64,000 bases of DNA from Tridacna crocea (lineage: Eukaryota; Mollusca; Bivalvia; Cardiida; Cardiidae): NCBI GenBank assembly GCA_943736015.1, contig OX031065.1:50322992-50386991 (forward strand), read 5' to 3'. A model generated the notes under the pieces. It was not told the DNA's origin. It worked only from the letters and a program-made list of their open reading frames with translations, and did not search any database. Both the position numbers and the translations under genes were made by a program. This document shows positions 22,926 through 33,689 of the stretch, in pieces. Positions within the stretch are counted from its first letter, which is position 1; every line of letters starts with the position of its first letter.

Positions 22926-23221
22926 AAGAGGTAGGTCCCGAAACATCCGTCTGTTTTGCTATCCCCTCTTTCCAAACGCACACTAGTGTCTTCGGCTGTC
23001 AGGTAACGCCAAATGTATTCCAATGCACTGCGTAACACTTTTAACAACCGACAACGGTCCTGACTTGAAAAAAGAAAAGTTCTGCGCATGTTTTCAAGCG
23101 CATGTTTCCATGATTTTTCAAATGCGAACAAGTGCAGGATCGTAAGAAGTCGTATTTTTATAGTATTAGGTAACATTTGGTATTTTAACTCAAATTATTA
23201 AATTTGTATTTAATGAATTAG
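22926..23221. other. No gene recognised
   Basis: A 95-residue frame on the minus strand (22889-23176) matches no family I know and overlaps the SINE tail. I treat it as chance. Confidence 0.4.
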
Positions 23222-23282
23222 AAACATTGTGGGAAAAGGAGAAAGTCCCGGTTACCAACATTTTCACATTTTCCCACAGGAA
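23222..23282. mobile_element. TTAA-MITE hairpin remnant inside the giant element
   Basis: GAAACATTGTGGGAAAAGG then a decayed second arm ending TTTTCCCACAG. Both outer arms of the MITE are lost. It is the only trace of this abundant family within the whole 16-kb element. Confidence 0.65.
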
Positions 23283-23614
23283 CCGTCTCCCGCAGGATCG
23301 TCAAATTCGGAATTATGTAGTTTAATTTTGATTATATACATGAATACATCTCCCCACGGAGCAATCTCAAAATGGTGCTTTTCACCAAGATGTTTCATAA
23401 GTGTACAAGGGCTTACTAGCGCTTTCTTCATGATTTCGGTAGAAACGAAGGCAAAAGGGCTTGCCTGCAGATCCAAAGATGGGTTTTAGATAGTATGGAA
23501 CCATGAATATGTGAATTGTCGCCGTTAAACACATCTCCCATGGCATTAATCACCACACGCTTGAATATAAAAACTGAATAAATCTCTGATCAGTTTAGGA
23601 CCTCTATCTTATTT

Positions 23615-24123
23615 AGGCCCCAGTCACACCAAACTAGTTCTTAGAACATCTTACCCTACACTGACATAATCGGAAAACGGGTTGCGGGTAGAACGTGTAT
23701 TTTTTGCCTGATAATACATGAAGCCCCTGTCTTACAAAACGTGTTCATAGAAAGTCTTAACCCGGTCAACAAAATCGTAAAATGGGGTGCGGTCGGGAAA
23801 GGACGTGTAATTTCTGTAAAACGCAAACGCACTGCCATTTGATGCCCGACTACACCGCGACGGGATCGAAGTATGGCAGGTCCGTTCGTAGTATAAAAGT
23901 GTCGTTCTAAGTACATTGTCAATTCGTCTAAATACAGGAAGGGTTGGACGGAAAAGAAATGTGCAGGCTCAAAGTTCTGGAGCACCTTTTCCGTCCTAAC
24001 CTGTCTATTAAGTTCGTAAACAGGTTGCTTATACATTCACTCCGTTCGAAACCAGTTTAAGTCCGTTTTGCAAGTAATTTCGGAACGGAGTGAGAACGAG
24101 TTTGTGTGACGAGGGTATTGCCC
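23615..24123. mobile_element. ~500-bp non-autonomous TIR element
   Basis: The left end GGCCCCAGTCACACCAAACT matches, inverted, the right end ACGAGTTTGTGTGACGAGGG, with mismatches. The interior has ACGTGT, CGGGTT and GTCCGTT words repeated in both orientations and a higher GC content than its surroundings. No coding capacity, so a MITE-like derivative of an unidentified DNA transposon. Confidence 0.55.
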
Positions 24124-24265
24124 ACAGTTAGTGATAAACTAGTGAGGGCAAGTTGTCTCAGAATTTGGGGCGAGTTGTCTTTTGAAGATGGGGCTAATTG
24201 TCTTGGGGCGAATTTTTTGTGGAGCCAGTTGTCTTTGGGGTAAGTTGTCTTGCACTCGACAAGTG
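24124..24265. repeat. Short degenerate repeat of a GGGGCGAGTTGTCTT motif
   Basis: About six irregular copies of GGGGC(G/T)A(A/G)TTGTCTT lie at 17-30 bp spacing. There is a single 90-bp monomer remnant just beyond (ATCTCATGTCAGCAGCAG near 24362). Confidence 0.5.
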
Positions 24266-24379
24266 ATACTAGTTTCATGGCTCAACTCATTCGCCAAACT
24301 TTCAATTTCATAAATGTAAATTGTTTATGATTCGAATAAAGATTTCATCAGCGATTTAAATCTCATGTCAGCAGCAGGT

Positions 24380-26860
24380 CGACAAAAGCAAGCAGCAATT
24401 TGTGAAAATAGTACCCTGTAATTAATGGCTTCAGAATTATAGAAAACGAGTCAATTTTTAAAGAGAAGTGTTGTCTTGATGGTATGTTCTTATTTATTTT
24501 TATTGTGCCTTAAAGACTCTACCTTCTGACAGCAAACATGAGCCGGTTATACGTATAGTTGTATGACAAATAGAGGTCTTTTTAGCTCACATGAGTAGAA
24601 ATTAAGACCCAGTTTGGGCTTTTCTTAAGTAGCCGCACTGCCAAATTAAATTCAATTTATTGTATATAACTTTACTTCTCATGTAAAGTGAAAGGTAGTT
24701 AAATCAAAAACTTTTCTGCTTTAAGTCTTTGTCTTAGTAGCTTTGTTTAAACAGGTAACCTTATGCAAATAGTATGAAGTTTCTTAAAACTGGAAACGGG
24801 TGAATGTATTACTGATGAATGACTACAGAATTCGACGACTACCACTACTACTACTACTTCTTGTACTTAATTAGTCTACACTAGTAAAGGTAATGTCTGT
24901 TCACATGACACACTTGGAATATGAAGAAAGGAAAAATATGCTGATTTTTTTTGTATGACGTCCAAAGGTTGTGAAAAAGAACATTTACTTACTCTTATTT
25001 ATCTGGAAGTGATAAGTAATTAGTCAAATTGGTTTTTTTTTTTTTTCAATTTCTTTTTTCGACGTGGATGAATGACCTTATTTTAGTTCAATCAGCCTTG
25101 CATCGTGTCTTATTGCATCATGTGGTTTTTCAGTACCTATAAAACATTGACATAACGTTACTACTTACATAGTTGAATTCCTTTCTGTGTTCTATTATGA
25201 ATACGCAGATAATTTTATTTCTACATTAAATAAATGACAACATTAATGCATTATACATGAGATAAAATGGACATGATAATGAAACTGTGTCAAACTATAT
25301 TTAAATCTACAAGATTTTTCAATATTCAACAAATATTTAATTATTCAATTAAGAACACATTATTCAATATGTTCTTTAGTGTGATTTTCAGTCAAGTACT
25401 AAATTTTAACTTAGTCAAAATTAGATGAATTTCCTCAACATCAGGTGAAATTCTTCAAACATTCCCAGTGAATGCTGATGTCACATTTAGAAAATTCCAT
25501 TTGAGATTTTCTCTCAACAGTTCACATCTAACTTTAGTCGATGGTGTTGAATAGCGATGCATTCTTTCGAACCCGATGTTGTCAAGTAGTGCCCTTTGCA
25601 GACCCCTTGGTCTGCCAGTGCTTCTAAATTCGCCTTTGACCGAAGGCAAATTACATCATTCGTAGAGCTCGTTTGTTTCTATGCAAGTCAGGGGAAGTGA
25701 CTATATTCAGTGAGTTAAGGCGTTGCTCAACTTGTCAGTTTCATTGATGCTTGCACTGTAACTGTGGTGGACGCGCTTGACTAATATTTCCAGTCTGTCT
25801 CATCCATATCCAGTCTGTCTCATCTGATAGCGTTGGCTTTAGTGTTTCTTGGAACACTCAGCAATACTGTAGTAAAGTTTGCTGGAACCAAGCCATAACC
25901 AGATGTCAACGAAATTGCCATGGATACTAGAATCTCTTGTAATATTGTCACAAAGAAATTGCTTGGTTTTGTGAACTACCATTTCAATCACATAAACATC
26001 GAAGAACAAATCGAAAAACCCATCTACATTTTGGGGTGGCTGTATTCTATACTTGGATCGTGTGAGATGAACCTTCCAACATATTTCTGTTGTATGTCAA
26101 TGTCATTGAGAAACTTCGAAAAGGACTATCTTCAGTTCATATTCTTCCATGCCTTGACTGTCTTCATTAGCTGTTTTCTTTGGCCTAGAATGATAAAGTT
26201 GCCGATATAACTTTAGAATTTGCAACACTATTTATTTATGCAACCATTTATTGTAATATAATTCAGTTTATCAACTGGATAATTGCCCTATTACACTTAT
26301 GTCTGCTCTTGTAAACTCATACTTTTCTGCTAGCATTGAAATCACTTCATTCAGTTCGAATTTCCTTTGGTAAAAATAAAATACTAAAGTAACTGCAAGT
26401 GAAAGTAGACGTACCCTTTCGCTTCTATTGTCTACTTTTGAAGACATATCTTTACAAAGCCATTACTAAATGTAAATCTAATTTTGAAACATGTTTTATC
26501 AACAAGCATGATGTTAAGAGGTTCAATTATAAAAATATTCTATCAAAGAAAACAGTTTTATTGAGTAAACATGAAAAAAATGCCTCACCTTTCTCTAATT
26601 GGCATCTTCCATTGCTTGGCGACAAAAACCGTCAATCTCCAAGTGTAAAATCTAGTTTGTCATACACTTATCTCCATTTTCTCAAATGTACTGGCTAATG
26701 AGGACTTATCAGGTTTATCATGAGACTGGACATTAAATTTCATGAAAACACACAAACACTTATCACTAAGTGGTGGGAGATAGAGAATACCTGCAAGATT
26801 TTGAAATTTGAGAAACTGCTAGGCACAACAACAATGAAGATTTCGATAATTAGTGCATTC
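24380..26860. other. Central region of the giant element, no recognised gene
   Basis: About 2.5 kb of single-copy-looking AT-rich sequence. Frames of 96 aa (25920-26210, +), 99 aa (26399-26698, +) and 64 aa (25455-25649, -) occur but none shows a transposase, RNase H, zinc-finger or polymerase motif. If the element ever carried a transposase, this is where its eroded remains would be. Confidence 0.5.
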
Positions 26861-29800
26861 ATTCCGATATTCAAATATACATTTGATTTCATACACCAAC
26901 CTTATGCACCTATGTACATTAAAAATAACGCGAATCTGCTGCTGTTGACATGAAATTCATTTCGATATTCAAATCAACATTCGATTTCATACAGCATTAA
27001 TATACCAATTCATGAAAAGAAAATGCGAATTTGCTGCAAGTTTAAAATTCATTTCAATATAAAAATCGACATTCGAATTTAAACACCATTCTTATGCCCA
27101 TCCATGAAAAAACGGGAATCTGTAGCTAGTATGAAATTCATTTCGATATTCAAATCTATATTCGATCTCATAGACATCCACAAGCCCGTACATAAAAAAA
27201 CGCGAATCTGCTGCTGGCATGAAATTCATTTCGATATTCAAATCTATATTCGATCTTATACACCATCCATAAGCCCATACATAAGGAAAACGCGAATCTG
27301 CTGCTGGCATGAAATTCATTTCGATATTCAAATCTATATTCAATCCTATACACATTCAAAAGCCCATACATACAAAATCGCGAATCTGCTGCTGGCATGA
27401 AATTCATTTCGATATTCAAATCTATATTTGGTCTCATACACATCCACATGCCCGTACATAAAAAAATGCGAATCTGCTGCTGGCATGAAATTCATTTCGA
27501 TATGCAAATCTATATTCATCTCCTAAACCATCCAAAAGCCCATACATACAAAAACGCGAATCTGCTGCTGGTATGACAGTATTTCGATATTCAAATCTAT
27601 ATTCAATCTCATAGACATCCATATGCCCTTACATTAAGAAACGCGAATCTGTTGCTGGCATAAAATTCATTTAAAATTCAAATCTATATTCGACCTTCTA
27701 CACCATCCATAAGCCCATACATAAAAAACGCAAATCTGCTGTTGGCATGAAATTCATTTCGATGTCCAAATCTATATTCAATCTCATAGACATCCACTGC
27801 CCATACATTAAGAAACTCGAATCTGCTGCTGGCATGAAATTCATTTCGATATTCAAATCTATATTCGATCTCCTACAACATCCATAAAAGACGCGAATCT
27901 GCTGTTGGCATGAATATCATTTCGATACTCAAGTCTTTAGTCAATCTCATACACATCCACATGCCCATACATTTAAAAACGCATATCTGCTGCTGGCATG
28001 AAATTCATTTCGATATTCAAATCTATATTCGATCTTATACACCATCCATAAGCCCTTAGATAATAAAAACGCATATCTGCTGCTGGCATGAATACATTTC
28101 GATATTCAAATGTATATTCGATCTTATACACCATCCATAAGTCCATACATACAAAATCGCGAATCTGCTGTTGGCATGATATTCATTTCGATATTCAAAT
28201 CTATATTCAATCTCATAGACATCCACATGCCCAAATATTAAAAACTGCGAATCTGCTGCTGGCATGAAATTAATTTCGATATTCAAATCTATATTCGATC
28301 TTATACACCATCCAAAAGCCCATACATACAAAATCGCGAATCTGCTGCTGGCATGAAATTCATTTCGATATTCAAATCTATATTCGGTCTCATAGACATC
28401 CACATGCCCGTACATAAAAAAGGCGAATATGCTGCTGGCATGAAATTCATTTCGATATTCATATCTATATTCAATCATAGACATCCACATGCCGGTACAT
28501 AAAAAAAAACGCGAATCTGCTGCTGGCATGAAATTCATTTCGATATTCAAATCTATATTCGATCTTATGCACCGTCCATAAGCCCATATATAGAAAAGTG
28601 CGAATCTGCTGCTGGCATGATATTCATTTTTATATTCAAATCCATATTAAATCTCATGCACTATCTATATGACGATACATAAAAAAAAACCGCGAATCTG
28701 CTGCTGGCATGAAATTCATTTCGATATTCAAATCTATATTCGATCTCCTACACCGTCCATAAGCCCATGCATAAAAAACGCGAATCTGCTGTTGGCATCA
28801 AATTCATTTCGATATTCAAATTTATATTCAATCTTATACACCATCCATAAGCCAATTCATTAAAAAACGCGAATCTGCTGCTGGCTTGAAATTCATTTCG
28901 ATATTCAAAATTTTATTCGATCTTATACACCATTCATAAGCCCATACATAATAAAACGCGAATCTGCTGCTGGCATGATATTCATTTCGATATTCAAATC
29001 TATATTCGATCTTATAAACCATCCATAAACCCATACATAAGAAAAACGCGAATCTGCTGCTGGCCTGAAATTCATTTCGATATTCAAATCTATATACGAT
29101 CTTATACACCATCCATAAGCCCATACATAAGAAAATCGCGAATTTGCTGCTGGCATGAAATTCATTTCGATATTCAAATCTATATTCAATCTCATAGACA
29201 TCCACAAGCCCGTACATAAAAAAACGCGAATCTGCTGCTGGCATGAAATTCATTTCGATATTCAAATCTATATTCGATCTTATACACCATCCACAAGCCC
29301 GTACATAAGAAAAACGCGAATCTGCTGCTGGCATGAAATTCATTTCGATATTCAAATCTATATTCGATCCAATACACCATCCATAAGCCCATACATACAA
29401 AATCGCGAATCTGCTGCTGGCATGATATTCATTTCGATATTCAAATCCATATTCGATCTTATTCACCATCCATAAGCCCATACATAAGAAAATCGCGAAT
29501 CTGCTGCTGGCATGAAATTCATTTCGATATTCATATGTGTATTCGATCTCATACACCATCCATATTCCATAAATAAAAAAAAGCGAATCTGCTGCTGGTA
29601 TGATATTCATTTCGATATTCATATCTATATTCAATCTCATACACCATCTATAAGCCCATACATAAAAAACGCGAATCTGCTGCTGGCATGAAATTCATTT
29701 AGATATTCAAATCTATATTCGATCTTATACAGCTTTATAAGCCCATACATAGAAAATCCCGAATCTGCTGCTGGCATGAAATTCATTTCGATATTCAAAT

Positions 29801-31049
29801 CTATATTCGATCTTATTCACCATCCATAAGCCCATACATATGAAAAACGCAAATCTGCTGCTGGCATGAAATTCATTTCGATATTCAAATCTATATTCGA
29901 TCCTATACACCATCCATAAGCCCATACATACAAAATCGCGAATCTGCTGCTGGCATGATATTCATTTCGATATTCAAATCTATATTCGATCTTATACACC
30001 ATCCATAAGCCCATACATAAGAAAATCGCGAATCTGCTGCTGGCATGAAATTCATTTCGATATTCAAATCTTTATTCCATCTCATAGACATCCACATGCC
30101 CATACATTAAAAAATGCGAATCTGCTGCTGGAATGATATTCATTTCGATATTCAAATCTATATTTAATCTCATGCACCAACGATAATCCCATATATAAAA
30201 AAACGCGAATCTGCTGCTGGCATGAAATTCATTTCGATATTCAAATCTATATTCGATCTTATTCACCATCCATAAGCCCATACATATGAAAAACGCAAAT
30301 CTGCTGCTGGCATGAAATTCATTTCGATATTCAAATCTATATTCGATCCTATACACCATCCATAAGCCCATACATAAGAAAATCGCGAATCTGCTGCTGG
30401 CATGAAATTCATTTCGATATTCAAATCTTTATTCCATCTCATAGACATCCACATGCCCATACATTAAAAAATGCGAATCTGCTGCTGGAATGATATTCAT
30501 TTCGATATTCAAATCTATATTTAATCTCATGCACCAACGATAAATCCATATATAAAAAAACGCGAATCTGCTGCTGGCATGAAATTCATTTCGATATTCA
30601 AATCTATATTCGATCTTATACACCATCCATCAGCCCATATATAAGAAAAACGCGAATCTGCTGCTGGCATGAAATTCATTTCGATATTCAAATCTATATT
30701 CGATCTTATACACCTTCCATAAGCCCATACATAAGAAAAACGCGAATCTGCTGCTGGCATGAAATTCATTTCGATATTCAAATCTATATTCGATCCTATA
30801 CACCATTCATAAGCCCATACATACAAAATCGCGAATCTGCTGCTGGCATGAAATTCATTTCGATATTCAAATCTATATTCGATCTTATACACCATCCTTA
30901 AGCCCATACATAGAAAATCGCGAATCTGCTGCTGGCATGATATTCATTTCGATATTCAAATCTATATTCAATCTTATCAACATCCACATGCCCAAACATA
31001 AAAACACGCGAATCTGCTGCTGGCTTGAAATTCATTTCGATATTCAAAT
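26861..31049 (-). repeat. Right-arm ~90-bp tandem array (about 46 units by length)
   Basis: The same monomer as the left arm in reverse orientation: GCGAATCTGCTGCTGGCATG then AAATTCATTTCGATATTC and TATATTCGATC. The inner units (26861-27130) are strongly diverged, mirroring the left arm. The variant string MRLNIDMNIEMNIIPA at 29640 lies about 1.58 kb from the right end. Its left counterpart at 16631 lies about 1.67 kb from the left end, so the arms are broadly colinear. A 268-aa open frame (28834-29640) is a product of the 3-divisible period. Confidence 0.9.
29903..30626 (-). repeat. Higher-order repeat in right arm, ~357-bp (4-monomer) unit
   Basis: The blocks read from 30103 and from 30460 give the same translated variant order (MGMWMSMRWNKDLNIEMNFM). 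The blocks ending 30072 and 30429 are near-identical too (MNIIPAADSHFLMYGHVDVY). The 357-bp period differs from the 624-bp period of the left arm, so local amplification has continued separately in each arm. Confidence 0.7.
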
Positions 31050-31215
31050 CGGGATTCATAAATGTTCGTAACTATCCCTTGAGTTTGAAAAAAAAGCGAA
31101 TTTACTGCGGCATGAAATTCAACTCATCCGCATATTCATTTCGACATTGAATATCGAACTCCGATTATCGAACTTACTGCTAACTTCACGCACCCTTTTC
31201 AAAATCATTTTTGGG
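31050..31215 (-). repeat. Right outer terminal inverted repeat of the giant element
   Basis: Reverse complement of 14966-15135, ending CATTTTTGGG. The palindromic GATC-hairpin element starts within ~20 bp beyond it. Confidence 0.75.
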
Positions 31216-31220
31216 ATGAA

Positions 31221-31310
31221 AAATATCTCCTCTTTGGACAGTGTAGATCAAAGATCAGACTGCACGTTCTGTGCAGTCTGATCTTGATCTACACTGTCCG
31301 CAAAATGCCC
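31221..31310. mobile_element. GATC-hairpin palindrome at the edge of the giant element
   Basis: AAATATCTCCTCTTTGGACAG, then GATCAAAGATCAGACTGC and the full right arm ending ACACTGTCCGC. It lies within ~6 bp of the giant element's right end. Confidence 0.8.
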
Positions 31311-31449
31311 TTGAGTCGATCTTAGCAGCTTAACAGTTAAGCTCTGTGCTTTGTCGATTGAGCCACCGAGGTCGATCAGGTCGATCATGAAGCAATGACA
31401 AAGGTTCCTGCATGTAACTAGTTCTGTATTAGTAGAGATAACCGAAAAC

Positions 31450-32100
31450 AGACTCAATAAAACAAAATCTGATGGATGAAATGTTGATAAAATACCACTT
31501 TATGTATACAGAGGTAATTTGAGGCCAACCTTATCATTTGGTTCACGTTTGAAAATGTAAACATCATCATTAATCTTGTCTGGGCAGCTGCCTAGCTGGG
31601 CTTATCGGCAGAGATTCAGGTTAACACAAGAACTTACAAGCAAATTCGAGACATGAGGTGCGTTCAACATCGCTAGCGCTTCGAGCCCTCTCAAGCACTT
31701 TCGTTCTGAACGCGGGTGTCCGCTTCGGCGCTCGATGGCGCGCACGAGGACACTTGATAGGACTCTCGCTTGTATTTCCAAGATGGCATCCAATAGCAGA
31801 AGTGTTATCCAAATGATATGAGTTAAATATAAACAATGATGCGATTGGACAAAATTAAACCATGCACTTCCCTTAAGATGTTTACAAAAGATGTTCTGAA
31901 GACAAGATCAATGTTTTATTCGTCTTTTTTTCCGTTTTCTTTTTATGAACATGGATAATTAATACATCTGTGATCGGAACAAAGAGATTCAACATACCGT
32001 TGTTTTCTTTGTTCATGCTTTTTTTTTTATCATTAGCAAATTGAATTTTACAGATAACACTGGAATTATGGCCAGTCTTATGTTCCAGAAGATAAAACGA
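31450..32100. other. No gene recognised; GC-rich patch at 31655-31790
   Basis: The patch holds GCGCTTCGAGCCC, GGTGTCCGCTTCGGCGCTC and CCAAGATGGCATCC, unlike the AT-rich surroundings. Two overlapping frames of 63 and 71 aa cover it without a known domain. A short inverted match (GTTCAACATCG near 31663 and CGATGTTGAAC near 33077) is too weak to define an element. Confidence 0.4.
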
Positions 32101-32104
32101 TCTT

Positions 32105-32332
32105 TTAACCATTATCACACAATCCCTACTTTTGACGCCCCTTAGAAAGAAGCCTTTTGAAAACACTGTGGGAAAAGGAGAAAATTCTGGTAACCAGCAT
32201 TTTCTCCTTTTCCCACAGCGTTTTCTACCCTTACCAGAACAAATTTCTATTTTTGAGTCACCTTTATTTTGTCGTCTGCAAATGCTCTCAATTTGGACCA
32301 GTCTAAAATTTTCTCGTGTGGTAAAGAGTTAA
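32105..32332 (+). mobile_element. TTAA-MITE, complete copy
   Basis: TTAACCATTATCACACAATCC to GTGGTAAAGAGTTAA. One hairpin change (GAGAAAATTCTGG) is not matched on the other arm. Confidence 0.9.
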
Positions 32333-32339
32333 GACGCCA

Positions 32340-33410
32340 TTTTGAAAAACAAGCGAGCGCTCACTTGCGTTCAGGTACCAGTACACGGTTTGTCGGCTAA
32401 ACTCGTCTCGGTCCGCCATACGCCGAACTGAACTTCCTCAAACAAAGGTCTATACAGTCAGCCTGAAATTATAAGGAGCACTTAAATGCAACAGCACAAT
32501 CCTAATTCTTTAGATTTTATCAATAAATCATGTTCAACTTGTGAAATAGTGATTACAATGATCAATATAAGCAACTGACATGGTCGGAAAAAAACTGAAA
32601 AAAAAATGCAATTTTAGCCTATATTCCAAAATTCACAAAATCCAAACCTAGGATGCTAGCCTGAAAATGCCATGCTGAATTGAAACTCCAAACAACACAT
32701 AATCTGGGGATAAAATCCAAAATAGCACATTACCATGCCGTTTTTTCGCAATCTTTCGTGCCCTGACCCTACCCTTGTTTTCTCCGCTAAAAATAGCCGC
32801 TTGCTCCATGAACCCTCATTTTCGCATTTGGGGTCAAAACTATAGAACAAAGAAGAAAAGGTCATGACCCCCTGTTTCACATACAAATGAAATGCTTATT
32901 TTCCTTAATCTAACACAATTCATGGGTGTAATAACTACTCTCCTTATAAAAATTGATTTAAAAACCTACCTTACTCACTTATTTCTAATTTTGACCTGGC
33001 CAATTCGAAGCAAACTGTTTACTTGTGCCTCAATTGACGAGGTGCATTCTCGCCAGGCGCTCTATGAAGCGCCCCCGATGTTGAACACAGCTATGCTCTT
33101 CTGAATCAGTCCTTTTTTGCTGTTAAGTGATATAACGTGGTGAATTATTTCCCAATCTGTTCAAGTAGTTGATATACTGCCACTTGACCCGACGGCTCGA
33201 ATGTTTTAAATCACGTCTCACCTGACTCAACAGTTTATCGTAATACTTTTGAGCAGACGATAAAGAATAGGGTACACTTCGAATTGGATGGGATTGTCAT
33301 GTTAAGTTCAAATTCTTCCAAATGTTTATCTGGGCCAGTTTGCACCCACCATCTCAGGTCTTATTCTAGATTTAAAAAGTGAAACAAATTCTGATTGACT
33401 GAATCATTTG
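32340..33410. other. No gene recognised
   Basis: Mixed sequence with two short frames (76 and 70 aa) lacking known motifs. Confidence 0.4.
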
Positions 33411-33417
33411 AGACATG

Positions 33418-33664
33418 CTCTGTGACAAGGGGGCTTTATGCCTCTACGAAATGTATCGACTCAGATAAGCCTGCGCAGTTCGCGCAGGCTGACCTGAACC
33501 TATACATTTCGCTATTGGTCGATTTTCTGTATGATAAAGGACCAGTCTACCGCATAATTTAGCCAGTTGTTAAAAAAATGGAGATTATGGATACATACTT
33601 ATTTGATGGCTTGCATGGTAAAATACATCACAAAGCTGCATTAAGCCCCCTTTTTTAACAGAGC
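33418..33664. mobile_element. CAGCCTGCGCAG-type TIR MITE, complete copy
   Basis: Ends GCTCTGTGACAAGGGGGC and GCCCCCTTTTTTAACAGAGC are inverted. The core is AAGCCTGCGCAGTTCGCGCA then GGCTGACCTGAACC, and an outer arm reads TTTCGCTATTGGTCGATTTTC. This copy defines both ends of the family (others near 4800, 55450, 57880, 61580 and 63152). Confidence 0.75.
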
Positions 33665-33689
33665 TGTGTCCATTTGGTTTGGTCAACAA

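Larger units (their letters stand above)
14966..31215. mobile_element. Giant foldback element with satellite-like arms
   Basis: The outermost ~160 bp on the left (14966-15135) reappear as the reverse complement on the right (about 31050-31215). I see one mismatch (GCTGATG against GCGGATG) after the first ~20 bp. Inside the ends, both arms are tandem arrays of one ~90-bp monomer in opposite orientation. The architecture resembles the Drosophila Foldback and Galileo elements. No target duplication is clear: the left flank ends ACTAAAATAA, the right begins ATGAAAAATA. No transposase is recognised in the centre, so it is non-autonomous or belongs to an unknown class. An inverted duplication of a satellite block, or an assembly-made palindrome, are alternatives. 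Confidence 0.7.

Noticed and set aside
24380..26860. Transposase gene in the centre of the giant element
   Set aside because: Frames of 64-99 aa have no catalytic or DNA-binding motif that I recognise, and they do not join into a longer one.
28834..29640. 268-aa open frame in the right satellite arm, and similar frames (17503-18060, 16631-17080, 28056-28550)
   Set aside because: They follow the ~90-bp tandem period exactly, exist in overlapping phases and end wherever a unit gains a one-base indel. No protein feature is recognisable.
14966..31215. CRISPR-like reading of the regular ~90-bp repeats
   Set aside because: Whole units are similar, with no unique spacers, and the DNA is clearly eukaryotic.
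31655..33088. A 1.4-kb transposon bounded by GTTCAACATCG
   Set aside because: Only about 11 bp match between the two ends; a TTAA-MITE and unrelated sequence lie between; no other copy in the window.
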